Counted from the first letter of the stretch, positions 1-9,450 are shown. The stretch: DNA of 64,000 nucleotides from CAVXTF01 sp963701375 (GCA_963701375.1 CAVOZT010000004.1:1426001-1490000); one strand, 5' to 3'. The notes: generated by a model not told the origin, from the letters alone. Made by a program: numbers and translations.

Positions 1-1421
1 CGATCCGTTCGTCCGGACCGAGAACGCGGGCGACCTGCAGGGTCACCTCCGGATGGCGGCCGGCCCAGGCTCGTGCTTCTTGAGCGGCGCGCTCAGGAAG
101 CACCCCCGTGAACAAGAAGTAGAGGGCGAGCGTGATCTTCGTTGCGCCGAGGAGAACGCAACGGTCGAGAGCATCGGTGACGTCCGGCGGCGCGAGCGAC
201 ACGAAAGCCGGTTCAACGACGCCGAGCGTTCTAGTCGGGTCGCCGCCGGTCCCGAGGCCGCGCCTGTCGGCCAAAAGGCGCGAGACCTTGGAGAGATCTG
301 AGTTGGCATCGGGGTCCGACGATCCGCGGCCGACGACTACGACAGCATCGGCGGAACCCGCCCCCGCTTCGCGCGCCCTTTCTTCTGCCACCTGGAGTGT
401 CAGGGGATGCACCCCGATGTCGCGCGCGTACGAGAAGTCGACCTCCGGGTTGCGGTTGCGGGCTCGTCGCAACGCGTCGGGTCCGTCGTTCTTCATGTGA
501 CCGGCGCCGAGAAGCACGACGGGCACCGCGACGACGTGCGTGGCCCCCAGCGCCACCAGTGAGTCGACGCCTGTGTCGATGTCCGGGTCTGCAAGCTCGA
601 TGAGGCCGGATCCGACGAGAGCGGTCGGGCGCATACGGCGGACCTGATCGACGAACGCGTTGAATTGTGCGAGTCCCTCATCGGAGCGCGTGCCATGGCC
701 GATCAAGAAGAGCGCAGAGTCGGCTGTTCCCGGAGAATGCTCGTGTGGTGCGACTCGCTCCGTCTCTGCTGCCGCCCTGGTTCCGGTGTGTCTCGCAACG
801 AGGTCTGCAAGGGCGTTGGTCACCGCGGCGGCCATCGCCGACCCGCCGCGCTCTCCGACGTTCGTGATCGAGGCGACGCCTGCCCGAGCGGAGACCTCCC
901 GCAGCCGTGCCTTGGATTCTGCGGCCCCCACGAACCCGACCGGCGTCCCGATGACGAGCGCCGGCTCGACGTCGCCGGCTTCGATCAGGTCGCAAAGTGT
1001 GTCGAGCGCGGTGGGCGCGCAGCCGATGACGAAGACTGCGCCTCGTGGGTGTGCAGCTGCGGCAAGACGTATCGCCGTCGCGGTGCGCGTCGGGTACCCG
1101 CTCGGGTCGGCGGACACTTCGTGGAGCCAGGACCGTGGCTCGAGCTTGCTCCGAATGCCCGAGACGACCATCTCGACGTCGCAGACGACCGGAGCGCGCA
1201 GGAAGAGCGCGTCGGTCCCCGCCCGTACAGCGGCCTCCGCGACGACCATTGTCCGTGCGAGGTCGGGGTCTCCGGTTGCATGGACCACCCTGGTGACGAC
1301 CTCGCTGTGCGCCGGGCGGCCAGCCACCGAGCCTGAGGCGGGACTCGACGATGGAGCGGCTGGCTTCTTCGATCGGATGACGTGTGCGGCGATCGATCCC
1401 GAGGCGATCGGCGTCCGTCAC
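1..1421 (-). CDS. cobH-cbiX: CobH-CbiX fusion: precorrin-8X methylmutase + sirohydrochlorin/cobalt chelatase (partial, frameshifted)
   Basis: The N-terminal part (about residues 1-210) is precorrin-8X methylmutase, which moves the C11 methyl group to C12 to give hydrogenobyrinate. It shows the family segments VVHATGD, FVIGCAPTAL, TPVGFVGAAESK and NVGERGGSA. After a linker of about 25 residues the same frame enters a CbiX-type chelatase with LFLIGHGTRSDEG and a second histidine in GAGHMKND, the two metal-binding histidines of that family. No stop or good start lies between the parts, so they read as one protein, which continues past the left edge of the window. The GTG start at 1421 overlaps the ferredoxin stop (GTGA). 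Reading through needs one frameshift near 1310, between the start segment HPIEEASRSIVESRL and the rest. Identity of both domains is secure; the single-polypeptide reading is likely. Confidence 0.85.
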
Positions 1422-1618
1422 GCGATCACCTCGTTCACCGCACCTGCGGGGCACACCTCGATGCATTCGCCGCACGCGGTGCAGAGCGCGTCGATCACCG
1501 CGGGCTTCTTGGCTGAGCGGACGAGAGCGCGTTCGGGACAGGTCGCGATGCACGCCCCGCACGCGGTGCAGCGGTCGTCGACCGCCACAGTCGTCCAAGG
1601 AGCCCGGGCGGTGGTCAT
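1418..1618 (-). CDS. small 2[4Fe-4S] ferredoxin in the cobalamin operon
   Basis: A 66-residue protein with two classical CxxCxxCxxxCP cluster motifs, with cysteines at 17, 20, 23, 27 and 46, 49, 52, 56. This is the pattern of bacterial two-[4Fe-4S] ferredoxins that carry low-potential electrons. The ATG start at 1618 overlaps the cobJ stop and its TGA overlaps the GTG of cobH, so it is translationally coupled on both sides and clearly belongs to the operon. An electron-transfer role in corrin synthesis, for example supplying a reductase step or cobalt reduction before adenosylation, is inference. No partner reductase is encoded next to it. Confidence 0.88.
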   Translation of the reverse strand: MTTARAPWTTVAVDDRCTACGACIATCPERALVRSAKKPAVIDALCTACGECIEVCPAGAVNEVIA

Positions 1619-3300
1619 CGCCGGTACCCGCGGCGGGTGACCATTTTTCCGGCGATCACGCGCGTCGACGAGGAGCCCACGATCACGCAGGATGTCATGG
1701 TGACGGTATCGACGTCGAGGTCGCCGAGCGTTGTGTGCTCCACCGCTTGTCCGGGTCGGCCGGCGTCTGTGACCACTCCCACTGGTGTCGACGGCGCCCT
1801 GTGGTCGAGCAGGATCTGGCGCGCCCGCTCGAGTTGCCAGTCGCGTCGAGCGGACCTCGGGTTGTAGATAACAACCGCGAAGTCGGAGGAGGCGGCGGCC
1901 TCGAGCCGAGCTTCCACGTCTTCCCAGGGCGTGAGCAGGTCGGACAGGCTCACGGTCGCGTAGTCGTGGCCGAGGGGCGCTCCCAGCAGTGCGCCGGCCG
2001 CCAGCGCGGCAGTCACCCCGGGCACGATCTCCACCTCCACGTCCGCAAACTCGGGTTCGGATGCGATCTCCAGCACAGGCGACGCCATCGCGTAGACCCC
2101 GGCGTCCCCCGAGCACACGAGGGCGACCCTCCGACCCGTCGCGGCAAGCGAAAGGGCGGCACGGGCGCGGTCCATCTCGGCGCCGAGATCGGAGTTGACG
2201 ACCTGTTGGTGCTGCCCGATCAGGTCACGGGCGAGCGCGACGTACGCGCTGTACCCGATCACCACCTCGGCGTGACGCACCGACCTCGCAGCCGCCGCGG
2301 TCCGGTGATCGGAGGCCCCGGGGCCGAGTCCTACGACCGCGACCGATCCCCGTGGTTGCCTTCGTCGTGCGACCGCAACTGTCGCGTGGCGAGATGCCTG
2401 CTTGCGCGCTACGAGGACGCTGCCTCTCCCGGCAGCCAGCAGCGCTGCGGCCTCCGACACACTCGGCGTTCCCACCGAAGCCAGGACGACCGCGCTGGGC
2501 GACGGCACTTCCACCTCCGCCAGGGTTGCCGCCGGATACGCACGCACCGGTCTCCCCAGTGCGAGAACGGCGGGCTCGTTTGCGCGCCGGTCGATCGTCG
2601 CCACCTCGGTGACGGACTCGTCGGCGAGTCCCGCCTGGTCCAGTACGTCGGCGAGCAAACGTGCGACCTCCTTGGGAGGTGCGCCCGTGGAGGTACCCAC
2701 ACCGGCCACGAGCGAAGGGGGGTGGATCACCGCAGCGGGTCTTCTGAGCACGAGCGTGTCGAGCGCCTCGTCGGTGACGACGAGCAGAGGGTTCTGTGAC
2801 GCAGTCGGTCCGCTCACAGCAGCGCGTTCCCACGACTCGGGAAGAGGCCAGTTCACGCGGTTCTCTATCTCGATGTTGCAGCCGTCGAGCAGTGCGCGGC
2901 TGACCGCTGCCACTTCCCCGAAGGCAGCAAAGCCCGTCGCGCCGTCGATCGCGACGACCCCGCTTCTTTCGGATGAGGTCGTGATGACAGGTTCGGCCCC
3001 CACTAGCTCAGCGATGTCGACGGCGAGGTCGTTGGCGCCTGCGCGGTGGCCACCCAACAACGAGACGGCGAATCGGCCTGAGTCGTCGAGACAGACGACG
3101 GCGGGGTCGGTTGCCTTCGACTCGAGCAAGGGCGCCACGATCCTTACCGCCGCACCCGTGGCGAGCAAGAGGACGAAGGCGTCGTAGTCCCGCCACCGGG
3201 ATCTGATCGTCTCAGCGGCTTCCCCGTGCACGTGCTCGTAGGGGAGCCTCTTCGCCAGGGCCGCCCCTGCAGCCGTCACGGAGACCGCGAGCACCCTCAC
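1615..3300 (-). CDS. cbiG-cobJ: CbiG-CobJ fusion: cobalt-precorrin-5A hydrolase + precorrin-3B C17-methyltransferase
   Basis: About 561 residues. The first 300 residues are CbiG, which opens the delta-lactone of (cobalt-)precorrin-5A and releases acetaldehyde. GGHRAGAN lies near 83-90 and GVGTSTGAPPKEV near 200-212. From about residue 320 the protein is CobJ/CbiH, a tetrapyrrole SAM methyltransferase with the GLGPGASD start motif, a CSGDAGVYAMASP motif and an IYNPRSARR segment typical of CobJ. It methylates C17 and drives ring contraction. The chosen GTG at 3300 overlaps the cobL stop as GTGA; a longer reading to 3351 would overlap cobL by 55 bases. It ends in an ATGA overlap with the ferredoxin gene. 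CbiG marks an anaerobic-type ring contraction. Confidence 0.92.
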   Translation of the reverse strand: MRVLAVSVTAAGAALAKRLPYEHVHGEAAETIRSRWRDYDAFVLLLATGAAVRIVAPLLESKATDPAVVCLDDSGRFAVSLLGGHRAGANDLAVDIAELVGAEPVITTSSERSGVVAIDGATGFAAFGEVAAVSRALLDGCNIEIENRVNWPLPESWERAAVSGPTASQNPLLVVTDEALDTLVLRRPAAVIHPPSLVAGVGTSTGAPPKEVARLLADVLDQAGLADESVTEVATIDRRANEPAVLALGRPVRAYPAATLAEVEVPSPSAVVLASVGTPSVSEAAALLAAGRGSVLVARKQASRHATVAVARRRQPRGSVAVVGLGPGASDHRTAAAARSVRHAEVVIGYSAYVALARDLIGQHQQVVNSDLGAEMDRARAALSLAATGRRVALVCSGDAGVYAMASPVLEIASEPEFADVEVEIVPGVTAALAAGALLGAPLGHDYATVSLSDLLTPWEDVEARLEAAASSDFAVVIYNPRSARRDWQLERARQILLDHRAPSTPVGVVTDAGRPGQAVEHTTLGDLDVDTVTMTSCVIVGSSSTRVIAGKMVTRRGYRR

Positions 3301-4613
3301 CCTTCCGGACCCCACACCACGAATACGGGATTCGATCCCGACAGGCGCCATCCGCCGTCGGGGAGCCGCGCGCCACGAGCCGCGCTCACCTGCACCAGTG
3401 ACCCCAATCGGTCGGCCGCGGCCGCGGCTCGTTCCAGTGCCGCGAAGGTGGCCACCACTCTTCCCCCGGGGCGGAGCCTCGCAATCGCCGCCTCGAGCAC
3501 CTCGATTCCTCCGCCCCCGACGAAGACGCGATCAGGGTCAGGCAGTCGTTCGAGGACCTCGGGCGCGTGTCCCTCGATGACGTGGACCGCGACGCCATGC
3601 GCCGATGCATTTGCCGCAGCGCGCGACGCGTCGTCGCGTTCGGACTCGACGGCGAACACGGTGAGACCCGGTGCGAGGAGCGCGCACTCGACCGAGACGC
3701 TGGCGCTGCCCGCTCCCACGTCCCAGAGCACTCCGGAGGCGGGCAGCTCGAGCTTGCCCAGTGCGATTGCGCGGACCTCGGCCTTGGTGACCATCTCTCC
3801 GCGGTGTGAGAAGGCGCTCTCGGGCAGTCCCCACGCAAGGACGCGGTCGCCGTCGCGGGGTTCGCGTCTCGCCCGAGCGGGGTCGCCGGCTGATTGGAAC
3901 CCGACCCCCGGCAGGCCGCCGGGCCCGATGATCACGACGACTGAGAGCGGGTCGAAGGTTCCGCTGGACAACAAGTCGAGATCGAGCTCGGTGACCGACT
4001 CGTCGCTGCACCCGAGCCTCGAGCAGACGGCCACGAGATCGGGCTGCGCTCCGAACCCGACGAGAGCTTTGCCGACCGCTTCGGGAGGCTGGTCGGGTGA
4101 GGTGAGCACAGCGGCCTTGCGTGCGTGGCGGAGAAGAGCGACGGCGTCGGCGAGGGACCTCCCGTGCGCGGAGATCACCACAGCGTCGTCCCAGGGCATG
4201 CCGAGGCGCGCGAAGGCGACGGAAACCGACGAGGGAGCCGGCAGGACGCAGAGCTGATCCCGGTCGATCACGTCTGAGAGCGCACGCAGCACTCCGAAGA
4301 ACCCGGGATCTCCCGATGCGAGAACGACCACGTGCGCGGCCGGGTCGCCGTCCGCCGCAGCGGCTCCCGCAACGGCGCGAGCGAACGATGCGGCGTCGTC
4401 CGATATGAGGATCTCGCGAACGTCGCGGGTCGCGCCGGAGGGCGGGATCGGTTGCTCGTCGCGCATGTGCCATTCGCGCCACGAGGTCATGTGCCTCTTC
4501 CCCCCGGCGACGGTGGTTGCGTCTCGGAGCGCGGCTATCGCCTGCTCGTCGAGAGAGGCGAGAGTGTCTCCGAGGACCCCGATCACTGTCACCCGGCCGG
4601 CGGTGTCAGGCAC
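3297..4613 (-). CDS. cobL: Precorrin-6Y C5,15-methyltransferase (decarboxylating), CbiE-CbiT type
   Basis: A 438-residue two-domain enzyme of corrin synthesis. Residues about 8-225 form the CbiE SAM methyltransferase, with GKRHM near 39 and ASGDPGFFGV near 99-108. Residues about 255-438 form CbiT, a class I methyltransferase with the SAM loop WDVGAGSASVSVE near 297-309. Together they methylate C5 and C15 and decarboxylate the C12 acetate chain. Length matches fused CobL. The start at 4613 overlaps the end of cbiD by 8 bases, and the stop overlaps the GTG of cbiG-cobJ. No damage is seen. Confidence 0.93.
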   Translation of the reverse strand: MPDTAGRVTVIGVLGDTLASLDEQAIAALRDATTVAGGKRHMTSWREWHMRDEQPIPPSGATRDVREILISDDAASFARAVAGAAAADGDPAAHVVVLASGDPGFFGVLRALSDVIDRDQLCVLPAPSSVSVAFARLGMPWDDAVVISAHGRSLADAVALLRHARKAAVLTSPDQPPEAVGKALVGFGAQPDLVAVCSRLGCSDESVTELDLDLLSSGTFDPLSVVVIIGPGGLPGVGFQSAGDPARARREPRDGDRVLAWGLPESAFSHRGEMVTKAEVRAIALGKLELPASGVLWDVGAGSASVSVECALLAPGLTVFAVESERDDASRAAANASAHGVAVHVIEGHAPEVLERLPDPDRVFVGGGGIEVLEAAIARLRPGGRVVATFAALERAAAAADRLGSLVQVSAARGARLPDGGWRLSGSNPVFVVWGPEG

Positions 4614-5697
4614 GTGCGAGAACCCTCGAGCCCTCGAAGTCGACCATCACGACCTCACAGGCGATCGCTCCGCCCGCGTGCTTCACGCATTGATCCCTTG
4701 CGAGCTCGCAAAGGCGGCGCAACGGCTCGGTGAACCCGGCCGCGTCACACGTCTCGGCGAAGTGCCGCGCCGTTGCCGTTGCCGTAGCCGAGGCAATGAC
4801 TTCCTCGGGTGCACCCGTCTCGCGTGCGACCGAAGCAAGAAGCTCGGTGTCGACCTTCGACCTGTGGAAGTGGGTCATCATCACGCCCGCACCTAGCTTC
4901 GCGATCTTCCCCGCCATCGCCACCACCACCAAGTCGCGTATCTCCTTGGAAACGCAGTGTCGAATTGCGATGCCTGTGAAGTCGCCGACCTCGACGAAGC
5001 AGACGGGATCGATGACGGGCATCATCGCGAGAGCGGCCTGTTCGGATCGGCTCCCGGTGCAGAGGATCATGCGACCGAAGCCCTGCGCCGCGGCGACGTC
5101 TATCTGCTGCACCACGCTCGCTCTGTATGCGGCGGTGGAGAACGGCTTCACGATGCCGGTCGTGCCGAGAATCGATATTCCCCCGACGATGCCGAGTCGC
5201 GCGTTGGTCGTGCGCTCGGCCATCTTTTCTCCGCCCGGCACGGAAAAGGTCACGACGACGGGCCGGTCGGTCACCTCGGCGACAGCAGCGAGGATCATCC
5301 GGCGCGGGACTGGGTTTATCGCAGGAGCTCCCACGTCGAGGCCGAGACCGGGCTTGGTTATCGTCCCCACTCCGTCGCCGGCGCGAAGTTCCGACGACCC
5401 CGCGCCGCCGTCACCGAGTGACGGGTGCGCCCACGTCACCGCCGCGGTCATCCTGGCTCCGTCGGTGCAGTCGGGATCGTCGCCCGCATCCTTGACAACG
5501 ACCGCGACCGCGGGACCGTCGGGCGAAGAAAGAGGCCCCGCGCCCTCGACCCCGAACTCGACTCGGCGACCGCTCGGCAAGGCGACTTCGATCGTCGGTG
5601 GGACGACGCCTGTCACGAGCCCCACGGTCGCGGCCTTGGCAGCGGCGCACGCGCACGTTCCGGTCGTCCACCCCTTGCGCAGGCCCGGTTCATCCAC
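4606..5697 (-). CDS. cbiD: Cobalt-precorrin-5B C1-methyltransferase
   Basis: The conserved CbiD N-terminus GLRKGWTTGTCACAAAKA is present, followed by GDGVGTITKPGLGLDVG, PAINPVPR, LGIVGGISILGTTGIV and the late motif AKLGAGVMMTHFHRSKVD. CbiD methylates C1 in the oxygen-independent cobalamin route, so together with CbiG it assigns this locus to that type. The likely start is GTG at 5697 (VDEPGLRKGW), which overlaps the cobM stop by 8 bases; reading back to 5790 would overlap cobM by about 100 bases. It is co-directional with tight overlaps on both sides. Confidence 0.92.
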   Translation of the reverse strand: MDEPGLRKGWTTGTCACAAAKAATVGLVTGVVPPTIEVALPSGRRVEFGVEGAGPLSSPDGPAVAVVVKDAGDDPDCTDGARMTAAVTWAHPSLGDGGAGSSELRAGDGVGTITKPGLGLDVGAPAINPVPRRMILAAVAEVTDRPVVVTFSVPGGEKMAERTTNARLGIVGGISILGTTGIVKPFSTAAYRASVVQQIDVAAAQGFGRMILCTGSRSEQAALAMMPVIDPVCFVEVGDFTGIAIRHCVSKEIRDLVVVAMAGKIAKLGAGVMMTHFHRSKVDTELLASVARETGAPEEVIASATATATARHFAETCDAAGFTEPLRRLCELARDQCVKHAGGAIACEVVMVDFEGSRVLARA

Positions 5698-6559
5698 CGG
5701 TCGCTCGCCGTTTGGCCCTGACCGGTGCGACCGCCGCCGGCCTGCCCGCCGTCGTCCCTGGAGCGGAGCGGCGCCGAAAAGCATGGGCAAAGTCAGGGGA
5801 GTAGAGGTGACTGCGCGCTTCTGTCGAACCGGCGAGTGCGTCGCCTACGAGAACGAGGACGGTCTTCGTTGCGCCCGTCCCGCGTATGTCTTCGGCGAGG
5901 TTTCCGATGGTCGTCTCCACGATCTGTTCGTCGGGCCAGCTGGCTCGTACCACGACCGCAGCGGGCGTATCGGCGTTGAGGCTGCTCGGGGGTGCGAGGA
6001 GTTCTTGTTGAAGAGCCTCCGGGCGCGCGGCGGACAGGAAGACTGCGAGTGTGCACGGCGTCGCGGCGAGCGCCGAGATGCTGTCTCCCTCTGGTACCGA
6101 CCCACGCGTCCGCGATGCGAGCCTCGTCAGAACCACCGTTTGCGAGACTCCCGGAACGGTGAGCTCCTTTCCGAGGATCGCCGCCGCCGCCGATACAGAC
6201 GAGACGCCCGGAACGATCTCGAAGCTCCTGCCCTCCCTCACGCACCACTCGATCTGCTCGTGGATCGCGCCGTACAGGGAGGGGTCGCCCGAATGGAGGC
6301 GCACGATCGGCGCGTGCGGGTTGCGCGCATAGATAGCGAGCACGTCTTCCAGAGTCATCGCCGCCGAGTCGTGGACTTCGGCACTCGGATCGGCGTGCGC
6401 GAGCACCGCTTCGGGAACGAGCGACGACGCCCACACCACGACCTTCGCCCGCGCCAACCGGTCGGCTCCTCTGAGGGTGATCAGGTCGGGCGCACCCGGG
6501 CCCGCTCCGACAAAGCTGATGCAAGGATCCGAATCACCCGGCTCGAAAACGGGCGTCAT
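5690..6559 (-). CDS. cobM: Precorrin-4 C11-methyltransferase
   Basis: A 289-residue tetrapyrrole methyltransferase. It has the start motif ISFVGAGPGAPDLITLRG, the segment WASSLVPEAVLAHA and RLHSGDPSLYGAIHEQIEW, both characteristic of CobM/CbiF, and the EIVPGVSSVSAAAAILGKEL block. It uses SAM to methylate C11. The ATG at 6559 lies inside the low-complexity end of cobI, an overlap of 26 bases. The last 30 residues or so are proline-, alanine- and arginine-rich and may be dispensable. Confidence 0.92.
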   Translation of the reverse strand: MTPVFEPGDSDPCISFVGAGPGAPDLITLRGADRLARAKVVVWASSLVPEAVLAHADPSAEVHDSAAMTLEDVLAIYARNPHAPIVRLHSGDPSLYGAIHEQIEWCVREGRSFEIVPGVSSVSAAAAILGKELTVPGVSQTVVLTRLASRTRGSVPEGDSISALAATPCTLAVFLSAARPEALQQELLAPPSSLNADTPAAVVVRASWPDEQIVETTIGNLAEDIRGTGATKTVLVLVGDALAGSTEARSHLYSPDFAHAFRRRSAPGTTAGRPAAVAPVRAKRRATGG

Positions 6560-7418
6560 GACGGGTCCGGGCCGAGCTCTGGGGAATTGCGCTTTGTGGA
6601 TTTGTGCTTTGGGGAATTGTGCTTTGGGAATTGCCGGCTCTGTGGATCGGACCTTGCTCTGGATCGCCCGGCGAGTGGAACGCCGGCGGGACTATCACTG
6701 TTGCCAGATACGAGACCTCTTCGTGCGCCACATCCTTGACCGGTACGACGCGCTCGCCTTCGAGGCCGAGCCGCTCACCCATCACGGCTCCGTCGATGCG
6801 TCCCGCGGCTTCGAGCATGCGCGCGATGGCGGGCAGGTGCCGCCCGCCCTTGTACACGACCAGGGCCCGCGAGCTGTCCTCGAGCGCCTCTCGTACGTGA
6901 TCTGTTCCGTCGAGCGCCGTCACGAGCGCGAGCGATTCGGTTCCGTCGAGAAGCACCGTCCCGGACCGCGCCGCGAGCGACTGGAACGCGCAGATCCCCG
7001 CCACCGTCCGGATCTCGGTCGTCGGGCGCATCTCGGACACCGCCGCTGCCACTGACGGAAAGGTGGAATAGACGTTCGGGTCGCCGATCGTGACGAATGC
7101 GACCGACTCGCCTGCGTCGAGCATCTCCACGATCGAAGCCGCAGCGCGATTGTGCGAATCCTGCCGCGCCTTTCGGCCTCCTGGGTCTGAATCGGGCGCC
7201 ATCGAAAATGCAAGCCGGTCGATAGCCACGTCGGGCAGCACACTTCTCACCACCGATTCTGCTCTGCCCGGCTCGTCGCCTCCCGTGGTGGGCGCCACCA
7301 CCCGGTCGGCCTCTTTGATGACGCGAACCGCCTCGAGGGTGACGAGCTCGGGGTCGCCCGGGCCGACGCCAACACCGACGAGCTCGGGATGACTGGTTCG
7401 GGGCGCTACCTCAGGCAC
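6534..7418 (-). CDS. cobI: Precorrin-2 C20-methyltransferase
   Basis: A 294-residue tetrapyrrole methyltransferase with LVGVGVGPGDPELVTLEAV at the start, ADRVVAPT, the VAFVTIGDPNVYSTF block and VAGICAFQSLAAR, which identify CobI/CbiL. It makes precorrin-3A (or the cobalt form) from precorrin-2. The family core ends near residue 250 (SYLATVIVPP). A tail of about 45 residues follows, built on a five-residue PQS-type repeat encoded by a 15-base tandem repeat (about 6581-6639). The GTG start at 7418 lies 9 bases after cobB. Confidence 0.92.
   Translation of the reverse strand: MPEVAPRTSHPELVGVGVGPGDPELVTLEAVRVIKEADRVVAPTTGGDEPGRAESVVRSVLPDVAIDRLAFSMAPDSDPGGRKARQDSHNRAAASIVEMLDAGESVAFVTIGDPNVYSTFPSVAAAVSEMRPTTEIRTVAGICAFQSLAARSGTVLLDGTESLALVTALDGTDHVREALEDSSRALVVYKGGRHLPAIARMLEAAGRIDGAVMGERLGLEGERVVPVKDVAHEEVSYLATVIVPPAFHSPGDPEQGPIHRAGNSQSTIPQSTNPQSAIPQSSARTRHDARFRAG
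6581..6639. repeat. 15-base tandem repeat in the 3' end of cobI
   Basis: About four imperfect copies of a 15-base unit: ggggaattgcgcttt at 6581, a diverged copy at 6596, ggggaattgtgcttt at 6611 and a partial copy at 6626. Read on the minus strand, the period of five codons encodes the IPQST/NPQSA/IPQSS tail of CobI. Base composition is visibly AT-richer than the surroundings. Confidence 0.75.
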
Positions 7419-7427
7419 CTGGCGATA

Positions 7428-8884
7428 CTACCGAGGGGTCCTTTCGGGCCCACCTTCGGGCGAGCCGCTCGGTCTCGAGGTCCTCTCGATGCTCGCCCGC
7501 TTCACGAAGCGTTCGGCTGGCGACGGGTCGGATCCCATGTGCATGTGGAGGTACGACGCAAAGAGGTTCGGGGCGCAGTATCCCGCCCGTGTCCTTCCCT
7601 CACGTCCCGCGAGGTCCAGCCCGTCGCCATGCGGATCGATCGTCGAGTAGTGGAACTCGTGACCTCGCACCGACTGGCCGACGGCCACGACGGGGTTTTC
7701 GCTTCTCGCGCGGGCGAGTCTGTATCCAAGCGTCAACCGGGCCGACATCGAACCCTGCGCATCGATGACGCCACAGAGCTCGTGCCCGTCCAGGCTCTTG
7801 GCGAGCCAGAGAAGGCCACCGCATTCTGCCCACGTGACTAGACCGCCGCTGACCTTGCAGCGAACGTCTCGAAGAAGCGGGGTGTTCGCCGCGAGTCCCT
7901 CGGCGAACGTCTCCGGGAAGCCACCACCGGCGACTAGGCCGTCCGCCGCGTCCGGGATCGATTCATCAGCTATCGGGTCGAAAGGAAGGATCTCGGCGCC
8001 CGCTTCTTCGAGTCTCTCGACGTTGTCTTGATACATGAAGCTGAACGCGGGGCCCGACGCCACGGCGATCCTGGCGCGTCCCTTTCGTCCACGACTCCGA
8101 GAGGCCCTACCACGAGAGGGTCCGTACGGAGTAAAGGAGCGCTCCGCGCGACCGACTCGATCGCTTGCAGGTCCAAACCGGCCACGATGGCGTCAGCCAA
8201 CCTCGACAGCGACCGCCGCGCTTCGGCCTCGTGCTCGACAACGGGGATCAAGCCGAGATGTCGATCCCGCCAGCGCAGGCCGTCGTCGCGCCGGAGAGCT
8301 CCGAGAAGAGGCACGTCGACCGATCGGAGTGCACGAGCCAGGGATTCCAAATGAGAATCGCTTCCGACGCGGTTGAGTATCACTCCGCTGATTCCGATCT
8401 TCGGGCTGAATGTGTCGAAGCCGTGGACCAGCGCAGCGACAGATCCGCTCATCGCTGAGGCGTCGACAACGAGCAGCACCGGTGCGTCGATTTCGATCGC
8501 GACGGCTGCGGTGCTCGCAACTCCTATCTGTTCGCCGGTCGAGCTCGACGGACGCGGTGGCGCCGCGCCGTCCGCGCGTTCGTCGGGCAACTCGAACGCG
8601 GCCGGGTCCGACACTCCGTCGAAGAGACCCATGACTCCCTCGACCACGAGCAGGTCCGCGCCCACGCCCGCGCGCGCCGCAAGGGGCGCCATCGCATTCT
8701 CGCCGCAGATCCACGCATCGAGATTCCGACCGGGTCGTCCCGTGGCAAGGGAGTGGTAGCCGGGGTCTATGAAGTCCGGGCCGATCTTGGCGGACGCGAC
8801 CGTGTTCCCGCGTCGCGCCAGGGCGGCCATTAACCCTGTTGCGACCGTGGTCTTGCCGACTCCGGAATGCGTGCCCGCGATCAC
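7428..8884 (-). CDS. cobB: Cobyrinate / hydrogenobyrinate a,c-diamide synthase (frameshifted)
   Basis: This glutamine-dependent amidase converts cobyrinate to its a,c-diamide. The N-terminal ATPase domain starts IAGTHSGVGKTTVATGLM (P-loop) and has KIGPDFIDPGYH, NLDAW and VEGVMGLFDG. The C-terminal type I glutamine amidotransferase domain has FMYQDNVERLEEAGAE, a VAGGGFPE segment, the nucleophile region TWAECGGLLWL and GHEFHYS. Reading through needs a frameshift near 8080, between VVGPLGVVDERD and RIAVASGPAFSF. The start is GTG at 8884. Everything needed for activity is present apart from the shift, so this looks like a sequence error in an intact gene. Confidence 0.88.
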
Positions 8885-8925
8885 GAGGCGCGGGCCGAGA
8901 CGGGTTGTCGAAGCCGGGCCGGAGC

Positions 8926-9450
8926 TCAGTACTCGATTCCCTTCTTTGCTTTGATCCCGAGGTCGTAGGCGTGTTTGATCTTGCGCATCTCGGTGACGGT
9001 GTCCGCGATCTCCACGAGCTCCGGAGCCGCGTCACGTCCCGTTATCACCACGTTGGTCCGAGGCGCGCGGTCGCGTATTCCCGCCACTACTTCTTCGACC
9101 GGTACCCATCCGTAGGTGACTGCGTAGGTCAGCTCGTCGAGGATCAGAAGGTCGTACTCGCCCGACGCGAGCTTCTGACGCGCCACCTCCCAGGCGTGCC
9201 GTCCCTTGGCTGCCGTCTCGTCCAGGTCGGTCGACTCCCACGTGAAGCCGTCGCCGAGGGTCTGCCACTCGACTCCGAGATGGTCGGCGAGCTTTCTCTC
9301 ACCGACCTTCCACTTGCCGCCTTTGACGAACTGCACCACGCCGACGCGCCAGCCCCTTGCCCATCCGCGGCCCATGACCCCGAACGCCGCCGACGATTTG
9401 CCCTTGCCGTGGCCGGTGTTCACGAGAACGATCGACTCGGCGCGTGCCAC
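8926..9450 (-). CDS. cobO: Cob(I)yrinic acid a,c-diamide adenosyltransferase
   Basis: A 174-residue BtuR/CobO-type ATP:corrinoid adenosyltransferase. It has the P-loop NTGHGKGKSSAAFG (about 11-24), VQFVKGGKW, the LILDELTYAVTYGW block and the VITGRDA segment. It attaches the upper adenosyl ligand to cobalt. The GTG start at 9450 makes it the first gene of the minus-strand operon; cobB begins 41 bases downstream. The spacer at 9451-9547 must hold the divergent minus promoter, but no clear -10/-35 pair was recognised. Confidence 0.93.
   Translation of the reverse strand: MARAESIVLVNTGHGKGKSSAAFGVMGRGWARGWRVGVVQFVKGGKWKVGERKLADHLGVEWQTLGDGFTWESTDLDETAAKGRHAWEVARQKLASGEYDLLILDELTYAVTYGWVPVEEVVAGIRDRAPRTNVVITGRDAAPELVEIADTVTEMRKIKHAYDLGIKAKKGIEY

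Noticed and set aside
1418..2116. A 232-residue minus-strand reading that ends in the ferredoxin
   Set aside because: Its first two thirds are Arg/Gly-rich and overlap cbiG-cobJ; only the last 66 residues from the ATG at 1618 look like a real protein.
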